From positions 124,001 to 188,000 of the forward strand of contig PCDI01000012.1 in the NCBI GenBank assembly GCA_002778195.1: 64,000 bases of DNA. Direction: 5' to 3'. How positions within the stretch are numbered: the stretch's first letter is position 1; each line of letters begins with the position of its first letter. This DNA is from Raffaelea ambrosiae (lineage: Eukaryota; Ascomycota; Sordariomycetes; Ophiostomatales; Ophiostomataceae). A model generated the notes under the pieces. That model was not told the origin of the DNA, searched no databases, and saw only the letters and a list, made by a program, of their open reading frames with translations. The position numbers and the translations under genes are program-made. Positions 1 through 9,892 of this stretch are shown here, one piece after another.

Positions 1-1427
1 TCGACACGGTGCTATCCCTGTCCAGCACGCTTGGGACGTGACCACGGTCATTTCATTCGTGTCCGTTGTTAAAAAACCTGTCTTTCAAATTTGACAGAGA
101 CGATAGAAACCCAGAACAATGCGCGCTATGGTCCAATATGGGTAGCTTCTAGATGGGTTGTCGGCCATGCTTCCGCACAAGTCAAGCCCGGATCATTTCC
201 TGCTTGAGAAACGCGCCGGTCTTCTTTCTCCTGCTCGTTAACTCTAAACAGAAGAACACGACACGCAAGGTTGCAAGCGCGTTCTATCTTGAGATGCGTT
301 GACGACACCGGATGGTGACCGTCAGTTGTGTTAGTCGAGTGGACATATTCTTGAGATATTTTCCACCAGTGTTTTGCGAGGCAAGATCGTCTGTCATTGC
401 TCCGCCACGCCAAAATGTGGTGTTGTGGTGGCCTTGCCGAAGTGCCACAGGTAGCCTCTGCTGCTTTGGCCCCTGATCTCTCCCCCCCCCTTTTCCATGA
501 CCCAACCGACGGGTGTGCGGAGTTTTTCCACCTCACCCCATTTTGCATTTGCTCTTGGAGTGTTTGTTTTTGTTTTGTTTAAATTCCTTACGTCATGCAT
601 GTCCTACTACGGTGTATGCATTTTTATAAGTCTTCGACCAGCTGGCTTTTCCTTTCTGGCCTCAATTCACGATACTCTTCAATTCCACGGTTGGAATTCA
701 TTGCTGGAGAATTGCCGATGCTCCGCAGTAAGGTGTGCGTCCACTATTGAGAGACCCGTGACCAATGTGAGATGGATACTACATTGTGAAGACGTCTTTG
801 TTTTTCCAGGCCCCTTGCTTCCAGACTCACATTTTTGTGACACTGAAGGCCGCCTCCTTACGTCTCGTATCAAAATGTGTTCTGTACCACAACCAACACG
901 GGGCGCTTTTTGGTACGACTGCAGCTTACTGTGCGTGGTGTTTTTTTATGTGTAACCACCATGCAATGAGCTCAACCCTAGCCTTCCCCAGGTACGTGGA
1001 AGAACCATGCAGCTGTGACACCGCCGAGAACAGCACATGGTTTCTAGTCTCAAACATGTTTTCATTCAACTCTCTCATTCTTCTTACGTATGAAGCTACT
1101 TCTTCGCTGCCATGAAAAACAAACAAACAAACAAACAAACAAAAAAAAAGAACACCCGCCTGGCACTTTTTGTTTTGCAACTCCCGTCTCTCTCTCACCC
1201 TTCCTCGACGCCTAAACCACTTTTTTTTTTCTGCCAGCATCCTCTTCTGATCCTTTGTCATCGCATTCGTTTAAAAAAAAGTTGCTTGTGATGATTTTGG
1301 GGGCAGCTGCTGCAACGTTACTCAGACCCAGAATCCTTCTGAAAGGGGGAGATTCTATTCTTATCAGAAGGTACGTGCAGGTAGCCGAGAAGCGCGTTCT
1401 AAGTGAAGCTCGCTTCTGGTGGCCCGC
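1..1427. other. intergenic, left edge of window
   Basis: No gene is supportable here. The open frames are short, overlap on both strands, and show no recognisable domain or coding-like third-position GC. The only clear structure is a (CAAA)n microsatellite near 1114-1149 and several homopolymer T or A runs. The stretch lies downstream of the agmatinase gene, so it would hold that gene's 3' untranslated region and terminator, which I cannot delimit. Confidence 0.5.
1114..1149. repeat. (CAAA)n microsatellite
   Basis: About six copies of the tetramer CAAA run into an A-rich tail. It is a simple repeat with no coding role seen. Confidence 0.85.
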
Positions 1428-3255
1428 TCACAGGTCGTTGTTCTCTGGGCTAGCAGCCGCGGCATCCTCCTGGATGGCCGCCTTGCCGGTGGTGTCCTTG
1501 CCGGCCTTTTGGTTGCTCACGCTGAGCGAGCCGTGCTTGACCATGAGACTCATGATCTCGTATATGGCGTCAGCTGCCGCCATGGTCGTATGCTCGGCAT
1601 TGGTGTCGTAGGCCGGCTGTCCGATCAGTCAGTCACGGGGCTCTATACGAAACGAGCGGGCCAAGAGATGGAAAAAAAAAAAAAAAACGGGCGAAGCAAG
1701 GAAAGGAAAGGTCAAGAACGTACCGCCACCTCGACAATGTCCGCGGCAATCAAGTTGATGCCCTCCAGACCGCGCAGGATGGTGCGCAGCTCGCGTGTCG
1801 ACCAGCCACCGGTCTCTGGCGTGCCGGTAGCAGGGGCGACTGCAGTTTGTTAGTCAGGTCGGCCGACCACAGGGACAACTCGTATATCCTCTCCCTAGAG
1901 AGGGGGGGGGGGGGGGAGGGGCGCACGTACAAGCAGGATCCAAGGTGTCAATGTCCAGGGACAGGTACACCGGGTTCGTGGTGCCGACGCGGGCCTTGAT
2001 GCGCTCAATGATGCCCTCGGTGCCGATGGTGTCGATCTCGCGGGCCTCGACAATCTCGAAGCCGCAGTAGCCGTCGTTGTCGTAGTCGCTGGGCCCGCTC
2101 AGCGTGGTGCGGATGCCGGCGTGGATGTTGGAGTCGTTGCGCAGCAGGCCCTCCATGGAGGCGTGGTAGAAGTAGGTGCCGTGGTTGATGCTGGCGACGT
2201 GCGACGGCGAGCCGCCAAAGACCTTGGGCCGCCAGGTGTCCAGGTGCGAGTCGAAGTGGATCACCGACACGGGGCCGTAGGCGCGGTTGATGGACCGCAG
2301 CAGCGGCAGCGTGATGGTGTGGTCGCCGCCGAGCGTGATCACGCGCGGCAGCGTGCGGCCGCCCTTGGCCGGGCCGACGGCCTGGGCGTCGGTGGCGGGC
2401 GCGCGCGAGAGGATGGCGTGGTGGCCCTCCTCGATCTGGTGCAGCGCATAGGTGTTGTCGTACGACGTCACCGGGATGTCGCCGCAGTCGAGCACAGTCG
2501 CCCAGCTGTTGAACGGGTTCGTGTCCAGAGGCACATTGTAGCCGCCGCTGTCCTTCTTGTCAGCTGGGGAGAGCTCCCCCTTCTTCCTCGGAAGCCCACT
2601 ACTATACTCGAGTGTTGTTCCTTACTATAGATTCAGACGCCGAGAGCCTTGACGGATGCCAGACGGGCCAAAGCGCGCGCCCGGACGGTACGACGTGCCC
2701 GTGTCAAACGGAGCGCCTGCTCGAGTTAGCACACAAGACACTCGGGCGACACACACAAAAAAAAAAAAAAAAGGACAAATAATATAGTGACCGCCTATAG
2801 AGTGGAAGCTCCTACCGATAAACGCAATGTCGTACACCACCTCTCTCTGGCTCAGGCAGGGCTGGTATGGCAGACGACCAAACGTCGAGATGCCCGAGAA
2901 GACCGAGTCGGCCTGCATATATGGTCGTTAGTACTCGGCTTTGGGTTCCACGCACTCTTCGATCTTCACGTCTGCAGTCTCGCTTCACTTCACCTCTCTG
3001 ATCTCGTCATGTTCTTTTCTCGTTCTTCGCCACACGACCGCTTCTCTCATGGGCAATGGCATCATTGCTTCACTCTGGAACTTTCACGACCCTCCCCGGC
3101 AAATGTCTCACCTGCGTGCCTCCGTCGCCGGGCAGCATGTTGGTGTACCAGAGCGACTCCAGCGGACCGGCCATGGTCTTTTGCTTATCGTGGTCACCGT
3201 GGCCGGCAACGGCCGCCGCCCACAAGGAGAGGGCGATAACAGACTTGGAGAACAT
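1428..3255 (-). CDS. secreted agmatinase / ureohydrolase family enzyme
   Basis: Six exons on the minus strand (3255-3112, 2912-2816, 2716-2626, 2547-1931, 1839-1724, 1616-1428) give a 417-residue ureohydrolase, a family that hydrolyses agmatine or arginine-like guanidines to urea plus an amine. Both signature regions are present: GGDHT at about residues 184-188 and HFDSHLD at 208-214, followed by SLDIDTLDPA at about 307-316. These supply the His/Asp ligands of the binuclear manganese site. The start is chosen because residues 1-18 (MFSKSVIALSLWAAAVAG) form a good signal peptide and no upstream start is better, so the enzyme is probably secreted or vacuolar. Every junction keeps frame across a GT donor and AG acceptor. 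The C-terminus after about residue 360 is Ala/Lys-rich. Agmatinase is preferred over arginase from the DIAFIGAPFDTG and YGGYN context. The true substrate is not provable from sequence. Confidence 0.93.
1904..1919 (-). repeat. G/C homopolymer in agmatinase intron 4
   Basis: A run of G on the plus strand (C in the transcript) sits in the intron between exons 4 and 5. It would act as part of a pyrimidine tract. Similar runs occur in introns of other genes in this window. Confidence 0.7.
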
Positions 3256-5264
3256 GATTGGGGCGTGTGGTATGTGCAAAGGTTGGGGGGGGGGGGGCAA
3301 GGTATGTACAAGGCAGTTGTGCTGTGTCGAGCGGTGTCGATTGGTTTCTTCCTCCGGATACCAGCACAAGTCTCTTTCTTCCTCAAAGATGGGAGATTTT
3401 CAAAAGGAGAGTTGGCAGCACAAAAGGAAAGCGTTCTTGTATGTCTACGGGAAGTGGTCTTTTCTTATCGCGGATTGCATCAGACGTAGCACACCGCTTG
3501 CACATATCCGGCAAGAGACAGGGACAGAGCGAGAGTGAGTGACAATGCAAGGTAGAACAGGAACAGATAATACAACACATAATGGAAAATACACACAAAA
3601 AATACCCTCCCCCCTCCCCCCTCCCCCTCCCCCATAGCTTCAACAGGATCGGTTGTGCTCACAAATGGAAATTGCCGGGGTGTAACAGAAACTAGACGAG
3701 AAGCTTATCGGGGAGGCATGACGCGACTTGGTACGCAGCCAATTGCTAGTGATCACAAAAGAGGAATCGGCACTGGAAGAACTGGGGGATGCGGCCTGGA
3801 AGACGGCGTGGTAGAAGAAACAGAAGGGGCTGGACGGGCCAAATGGAGAGAAAGCCGATCTTCTGGTGGGCATGTCTGAAGAACGGCATGCAGACGATGC
3901 CGAGACTACAGACGCAGATCGCAGGTATAAAACGCCGTATGTAAAAAAAATGTGTGATACGGACGAGTTCTCGTTATGTAAACCATGATGGGGGCGCTGG
4001 TCTTTTCTATGACACACAGAACACACGCACACGCATGCATCGGAGGGGGGAAAACAAACGCGAGATAAACAATTGACCACGTTATTGCGTGTGTGTGCGA
4101 TTGTGCATGTGTGTGCACATATGTGTACGTGTGAGGATGCATGTGGTCAGATAGATGCACGTATCTACAGGAAGACGGTGAGATCAGACAGTTTTTTTAT
4201 TTTTATTTTTTCTGCTTGTCTCGGCAGTCAAGCAGCGACCCAATGGGGACTATCTTTCCGGATCCAAGTGCAGTTTTTGGCCAAAAAGAAAAGACGACAA
4301 AATGACAAGAGGATGGGGTCGGATGAGCTGTCGGAGGAGCTGTCGGATGAGCAATAGGTCGGAGTCAACTGCATGAGGAGGGAAAAGAAGAAAAAATAAA
4401 GGTAAAATTGAGTGCCTGGCATCCGGGAATGGGGGATAACGTTTTTTTTCCTTCTTTTTTTTTTCTCCTTTTTTTTTTCTTTTTTTAATCGCCTTTTTTT
4501 TTTTGCGGGTTCACCAAGATAAACCCAATTGGCAAATCTAATGCCATGAAGTAATGCCGGCGCTTTTTATTCCTCATCGGTCGTGCATGACGAAACCTGG
4601 TGATAACAACGGGGAAAGAGGGGGGGGGGCAGGAGCTTGATTAGAGGTGGGGCTCGCAGGAACAGTGCGCACCAGATTGCCGCTCGTGTTGTGTGTATCT
4701 ACGATTAGAATGACGGGGCTTGCGAGGCAGACCGCCATGCAGTCGGTTGGCCGATCTCTGACGACACGGGGCTGCTGCTGGACTCTTTGTCGTCGGCCAA
4801 TTCGGTGATGGCGGCCCGTTTTCATGTAATTCTCGCATAAGTCGAGTTCGCGCAACGCGGGAGAGCCGCCTCCTGTGTGGCCGCTGCAGAAATGAGAGTG
4901 TGCAGCTTGACAAGGCAGAAACAGCCAACAACTTTGTCAAGAGTGGCTGATGCAAGTCCAAAACTGAGCAGATGTTGAAGCAGTTGACAACAGTGGGCAG
5001 TGGAGTGGAGGGTTCCTCTGGCTGTTGGACCAAGCCCGACTTCATGTTGTGATGAACGAATGCGCTTGGACAAGAGGCACGATGGCAGACTACGGCGGAG
5101 TGGAGCCTAGATTGCATTCTGGCCAACCAAGCCGGAAACGAGGCAACGACGGAAACGGCAAACCTGCGACACAGACAACATGGAAAGCACAAAGACACAG
5201 ACGCAGAAACGAAACAGACACACAGACACACGCAATCGCCCAGCGTCCTTGCCCGCAACGACCC
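3256..5264. other. intergenic, upstream of agmatinase gene
   Basis: This is the agmatinase promoter side plus about 2 kb with no credible gene. It contains G/C homopolymers (near 3289-3298), C-rich strings (3606-3633), a (CA)n/(TG)n-rich zone at about 4010-4140, long T tracts at 4440-4505, and a CACAGACA-type repeat near 5214-5230. Frames of up to 205 residues on the minus strand are low-complexity and show no domain. Confidence 0.45.
4010..4140. repeat. imperfect CA/TG dinucleotide-rich zone
   Basis: Alternating CA on the left (4013-4035) and TG on the right (4085-4132) form an imperfect microsatellite with partial dyad symmetry. No coding function is seen. Confidence 0.6.
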
Positions 5265-6010
5265 TCACACAGCACGCTTCGGCCCCTTGGACACCCTTGC
5301 TCCTGCCGAAAGCAGTGATCGGCCGGACAGCGCCGATCGACCCGGACGACTCGAGATCACAGACCCGGTTCGACGGCGTCCGGGACGGGATGGGCGCGCG
5401 ACTCGAATGTCACCCAACGCGATGCCGCCGGGGAGATTGGCCATGCCGTTGACCTGGGATGCCCGCTGTTGCTGCTGCCACTGCTGCGAAGAGCCGTCCG
5501 CCGAACCTCCGGGTAGGACAAGATTCCCGAGTCGAGGATCGGCCGAGCCGTCGGTCTCTCTTCGGGGTGGACGGCGAGCATGCGGGCCAGGCTCGGCGGC
5601 CTGGCGGCCTGGCCATGCCCTTGCGGTCGTATTGCTGGCGCTCGAGCGAGCCGTCGCCGGGCACAACGCGCCGGGGCTCCCGGCTCCGGACGCCGTCACG
5701 GCTTGTCTGCCCATCTGCCACTCCAGGACCTTCCGTGGAAGACAAGCAAAAAAAGAACAGAAACGGAAGAAAGGCGGCAAAGACAAGGGGGCGGATGGCT
5801 GCTTCCCATGCGCAGGAAAGCCTCACCGTCTGGCTCTCGCCAGGCCAGCTTGACGGCCCGCTGCGGAGTCGGGCAAGGCACAGAGACCCCCAAAGGCGGC
5901 GGCCAGGGCGGCCCAGTCTCGGGGATGCGCCAGATCCGGCACGCAGACTGCCGGCCGTCGCCGGAAGAGGTGCAGGGAAGGGGGGGCGATGTCTGGAGCA
6001 AGCCACATGA
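5265..6010 (-). pseudogene. probable decayed coding region, frame-shifted
   Basis: This GC-rich block has coding-like composition on the minus strand, but the likely frame changes several times. Reading downwards, a frame containing QRAVKLAWREPD runs to a GTGAGG donor-like site near 5826. After an intron-like T-rich stretch come a frame with VVPGDGSLERQQYDRKGM (about 5660-5610), another with LARMLAVHPEERPTARPIL (about 5590-5530), and a third with SSQQWQQQQRASQVNGMA (about 5495-5440) that ends at 5265. Each piece has mostly G or C at third positions in its own frame. The middle piece resembles the end of a protein kinase catalytic domain, but this is weak. I cannot name the ancestral gene. A single intact gene model was not found, so frameshift mutations or sequencing indels are both possible. 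Confidence 0.4.
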
Positions 6011-6216
6011 AACGGCCGCTGCTGTGCAATGTTGGTATCGGGGCGGGGGAGTTCTCGTTCGTTCTCGTTCGTTCTCGGGGTTCTTTTGTTTCATTTCAGC
6101 GTGTGTGCTCGTATGTATCTGTTTTCTCTTTCCGAATCGGGAAAGACAATGTGGACTTGGGAGAAACAACACACAACGCGTTTGCCTAGCCGCCGAGCCG
6201 CCAGGGGAAATTGTCC

Positions 6217-6365
6217 CCTGAAAGATTCTCTGCACAGGTGTGCCTGGCAGGGCTCACTGAAACATTCTCTACACAGGCGCTGATAGGGCTCCCCGAAACA
6301 TCCTCTACACAGGTGCTGACAGGGCTCCCTGAAACATTCTCTACACAGGTGTGCCTGACAGGGCC
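6217..6365. repeat. 36-39 bp minisatellite, four units
   Basis: Four tandem imperfect copies share the core GAAACATTCTCTACACAGG followed by a CTGACAGGGCT-type tail. Unit lengths are about 36 to 39 bases, the longer ones carrying an extra GTGCCTG-type insertion. The sequence is open in one frame but lies outside any gene I can support. Confidence 0.85.
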
Positions 6366-6905
6366 TTGGGACAAGGAAGAGCTGCTCACTACGTCGTCTT
6401 GGGATAAAGGGTGGCCTGGCCCGCTGTCAAAAAAAAAGGGCGTAGCAGCCGGCGCTAAGACCGCTGGGTGGAGATGGAAAACGGGAGCTTGGCGTCTAGT
6501 TGGCAGCCAACGTCCACCACTTACACCGTACACGAGAAGGTGCCTGGCACCATATGCCACCCACAAGGCCCATCTCGCGGGCCGACACCAGCCTGCAAGC
6601 GAAGAATGGTTTGGGAAGGCGAGGCGCGCAGAACGGCCAGGCTGTCCCCAAAGCGGCCGAAACAACAGCCCGCCAAAGCGTGCGACACTGGTGGTCTGCC
6701 GGCTGCAGCCCCTATGGGCAAGCGCCTTGTCTCTGTGCGCCTTGCAGACACGGCGAAACTCGATACGATTCTGGTTTCAGCTCTTCCTGTCCATTGGATG
6801 GCTGTGTCGGGCAGCACTTCCAGCGCTTCAAAAGCATGGCGTCTGGGGTACACACCAGAGCATGTGTGGATATGGGCAGGCGCTCCTTTTCTTCACCGTG
6901 CAGCG

Positions 6906-6913
6906 TATATTTA
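6906..6913 (+). promoter_or_regulatory. TATA-like element before the pseudokinase gene
   Basis: TATATTTA lies about 157 bases before the ATG at 7070, a plausible core-promoter distance for a fungal gene with a leader of about 120 bases. No experimental support. Confidence 0.3.
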
Positions 6914-7069
6914 CTCTCGAGATTCCCCCCCAACCTATCACGGACGGGACAAACGAATTTCAGGTACAACAAACAGTGCCCAAGACAATCAGCTTTTGCA
7001 AAAGATCAATGCAAACAGACCCCCCTTCCCCAAACAAACCACCCAACGTATACCCAAACAGAAGAAACC

Positions 7070-8538
7070 ATGGCAACTGTCCTTGCTAGCGCAGTACAGC
7101 CCCAGCGGGTGCAGTCCTTTGCCATGACAGACGTCGACGCAGCGGGACCAGGAGCTGGCATGGATGAGCCGTGCAGATCCATGGGCGAGTTCTCGCATCC
7201 GGGCGGCCAGAAAGAGTCGGCGCTTCTGGAATGGTCAAGCAGCAAGCCCGTCGACTCCATTCTCCAGCTGCTGCTGGCTCGCATGCCGTCAGCAACAGCA
7301 ACAGAAACAGCAACAGCAAAAGAAACAGCAAAAGCAACAGTAACAGCAACAGAAACGGCAAAGAAAACAGCAACAGCAACAGCAAAAGAAACAGCAACAA
7401 TAACAACAAAAGAAACAGTAACAGCAACAGAAACAGCAAAGAAAACAGCAACAGCAAAAGAAACAGCAACAGCAAAAGCAAAAGAAACAGCAANNNNNNN
7501 NNNNNNNNNNNNNNNNNNNNNNNNNNNNNNNNNNNNNNNNNNNNNNNNNNNNNNNNNNNNNNNNNNNNNNNNNNNNNNNNNNNNNNNNNNNNNNNNNNNN
7601 NNNNNNNNNNNNNNNNNNNNNNNNNNNNNNCAGCAACAGCAAAAGCAAAAGAAACAGCAACAGCAACAGAAACAGCAACAACAACAGGAACAGGCCGGCC
7701 TGAAGAAGCTCGTACTCTTCGCATTCTCAGCACCGCCTCCGAGGCCAACGGAGGCTGGGTCGTCTCCTACTCCCTCCAGAAGGAGTATGTAGACCTTGAG
7801 GGCTTCATCAAGTCCACGCCCAGCCCGCCTTTGGCGAGCTGCCACAGATTGGCGCGCATCGTGGCCGACCAAGTCCGCTCGCTGCATGTGCATTTCCATC
7901 TGGCCCACCCGGCCCTGCGCTTGGAGAGTCTGGTGCTTCTGAAGCAGCAGCAGCAGCACCACCACCACCCAGAGCCAAAGCAGCAACAAACTCCCCCCAG
8001 CCAAAAACGCCGGACACCGCCTGCGCAAGCCAACTCCGACGAGCCGTACATTCTCGACTGGGGCCGCCAGCCCTCCGGCCTCGACATCTACACCCACCCG
8101 GCGCTGGCCGCCGGCGGTGGCTTCACCAGCCTAACAGAGGGCGGCAGCGGCAGCGGTGGTGTCCCGCGTCTCCCACCCTGGTACAGCCAGGCATGGGCGC
8201 TGCTGTTCATCGTGTCGGAGATTGTTGACTGGAAGCCCATCTGCGATAGGGTCTTTTCCAGCCGCAGCAGCCTGCTCGCAGCGCAGCACCAGCGCCGCGA
8301 GCTGGTGTGCAGCCCGCAGTGGAAGAATGAGGCCACGGCCGGCGTGTTCCGCTTCGGCTTCACCTTCCTCGACCGGGACCGGGCAACGCTGGATGCCTGC
8401 AGCCATTGGGAGGTCAAGGCTTTCTACGACGAGCTGACTCGTCTCCTGGGGCCGCCGGCTGCGAAGTCTTCTCTGCAGAGAGAAATGGAGAAGGGGAGTA
8501 GTTCAGGGAAGGATATTTTGGGCCGGAAGATTGGTTGA
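7070..8538 (+). CDS. kinase-fold (pseudokinase-like) protein with low-complexity insert, interrupted by assembly gap
   Basis: Apparently a single exon starting at an ATG in a good context (ACCATGG). About 75 residues of N-terminal sequence lead into a Thr/Ala/Lys-rich tract encoded by GCA-ACA-type repeats, which runs into the gap at 7494-7630. After the gap comes a segment that follows the layout of the C-terminal kinase-like domain found in many fungal HeLo/prion-associated proteins. A hinge-like YVDLEGFIKS is followed by a helix (RLARIVADQVRSLH), a degenerate catalytic loop (HPALRLESLVLL), DWG in place of DFG, and a helix like the kinase F-helix region (QAWALLFIVSEIVDWKPI). No catalytic Asp or VAIK-type Lys is visible, so activity is unlikely. 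The frames on either side of the gap differ by one base, but the repeat register is the same, so the stated gap length is probably wrong. A His/Gln-rich insert lies in mid-domain. Its neighbour at 8778 is convergent. Confidence 0.65.
7292..7700 (+). repeat. AACAGC/AAAGAA-type hexanucleotide repeat spanning the gap
   Basis: A long simple repeat made of CAACAG, CAAAAG and AAACAG units flanks both sides of the N block and evidently fills it. In the coding frame it gives Thr, Ala, Lys and Glu. In the other two frames it would give Gln/Lys-rich or Asn/Ser-rich protein. Confidence 0.85.
7494..7630. other. assembly gap (137 N)
   Basis: An unresolved block within the hexanucleotide repeat. Its true length is unknown. 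For the flanking coding frames to join it should be a multiple of three, whereas 137 is not. Confidence 0.95.
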
Positions 8539-8777
8539 TTGGTGTTTTTAAAGGGGGGCGTTTTTTGCACTTTCATTGTTTCGATAGAAGAGCCGTTTGT
8601 ACGAAAGCAGTTGAACTAGCTAATGACCAGGAAGTTGCTTTGTGCTGTCAAATTGGAACGAGTAGTGGAAACGCTCATTTGAGTGCTGTACATTTCCCAG
8701 CTCCTTGCCGGTGAATGCTGTATCGGCTCCCTGGGCTACATCTGCTCGATACATGGAGAAGTTGGGGCAGTGCCCCC

Positions 8778-9370
8778 CTATTCCTTCCGCTTCAGTCCAT
8801 CCTTGTACAACGACTTGATGTTGTCCTTGGCCCATAAATACACGCCATCCAGCACAACATTCTCAAACGAATCGATTGGTGGGTCGAAGAGCACGGGGGT
8901 GCGGGCACTCAAAGACATGGCAATGCCCATCTGCCAGCACTGCGTCTGCATCCAGTTGACGTTCTCGGCTCTCACGTCCATGTCCGAGTCGAGATGAATT
9001 CTGACGATGCTAGCGCGTGTCAGTTTTTGTGGCTTTGTGGCTTTTTCTCCGTTGCGTGTCTGCTTTTGGGAGACAAAAAGAATTACCAACATGTGACTTA
9101 CATACAGACGGCCTGGCCGGAGCCTCGGTTCATGAGGTGGTGGGTGCCAGGATTGAAGGCATGCTGGCGAGCAAAGTCCCAGGCCTCTTGATTTTCATAA
9201 TGGATGGGCAACGGGGCGGCCGGTGATATCTCACAAGGCTCTGACAACAGCGACGATGCTATGGGCAAGTGCTGAGGCAGATACACGGTGACAAAATCAA
9301 AGTATTTGCAAGGGACAGGGTACGTGGACTGCGCTGCCATGCCATCGTTTGGTGGAAGCGAAGCGGCCAT
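8778..9370 (-). CDS. small two-exon protein of unknown function
   Basis: Exon 1 is 9370-9102 and exon 2 is 9009-8778, giving 166 residues. The intron has a GTAAGT donor and a CTAG acceptor and joins GQAVC to IIVRIHLDSD in frame. The start ATG at 9370 has a TATA box 76 bases upstream. Visible sequence includes a proline-containing N-terminus (CKYFDFVTVYLPQHLP), a central Asn/His/Gly-rich part (FNPGTHHLMNRGSGQ) and a C-terminal half with Trp and Tyr (VNWMQTQCWQMGIAMS, LDGVYLWAKDNIKSLYK). There is no signal peptide, membrane segment or motif that I recognise. It is convergent with the pseudokinase gene, with 239 bases between stop codons. Intron consensus, TATA box and even composition argue for a real gene. 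The function is unknown. Confidence 0.6.
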
Positions 9371-9445
9371 TGTTTCCGCTTTCCGAACGGCTGTGGGTAG
9401 CCAAGCGGAACAGGACGAAACGAACACTGGGTTGCAGCAGCCCGG

Positions 9446-9453
9446 TTTATATA
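9446..9453 (-). promoter_or_regulatory. TATA box of the 166-residue gene
   Basis: On the minus strand the sequence reads TATATAAA, 76 to 83 bases before the ATG at 9370. The position and perfect match make this the best core-promoter candidate in this part of the window. Confidence 0.55.
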
Positions 9454-9874
9454 CGCGCAACCCACAGAACAACAAGCGGCCAAGCAGGCAAGCAGGCAAG
9501 CCAGGGGAACGAGGGCATTCTCTTGATGTTGAGCCTCAGAAATTCATACAGCCCTCCATGCATCCCATGTGCAGCTGCCAGGGTTTTGTCCGCGAAGAAG
9601 GCTCATACGCCGTCCAATCAAATCATCAAGATAGCTAGGAAAGGTGACAAGCAGGGATGAGAAGGTGCCAATTCTGGCTCCTGCCGCGCTTGTGACATGT
9701 TGCTAACAAGAGTGCAGTGTACACGAGACGGACGAGCCGGGGCATTGCATTGATTGCAGAAGGATTGATTTCCTGCCGGCTTGCTCAAGACTGGAACGCT
9801 GCTATCCCGCCAATCCCACCAAGACGTTCAGATGGAGGCGCAGCATGATCAATTGAGCCGCAAATGTCACATGT

Positions 9875-9892
9875 TTCTCTCTCTCTCTCTCT
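9875..9892. repeat. (TC)n microsatellite
   Basis: Nine TC repeats. Simple sequence with no other feature. Confidence 0.85.

Larger units (their letters stand above)
6011..7069. other. intergenic, upstream of pseudokinase gene
   Basis: It holds the 36-39 bp minisatellite and about 700 bp of leader DNA before the gene at 7070. Frames on the plus strand are open for several hundred bases, one continuous with the downstream gene, but their composition is not coding-like and no domain is visible. A TATA-like element lies at 6906-6913. Confidence 0.45.

Noticed and set aside
5989..6189. GDVWSKP string on the plus strand resembling a kinase DVWS motif
   Set aside because: Isolated, out of context and on the strand opposite the coding-like minus-strand segments, so a chance match.
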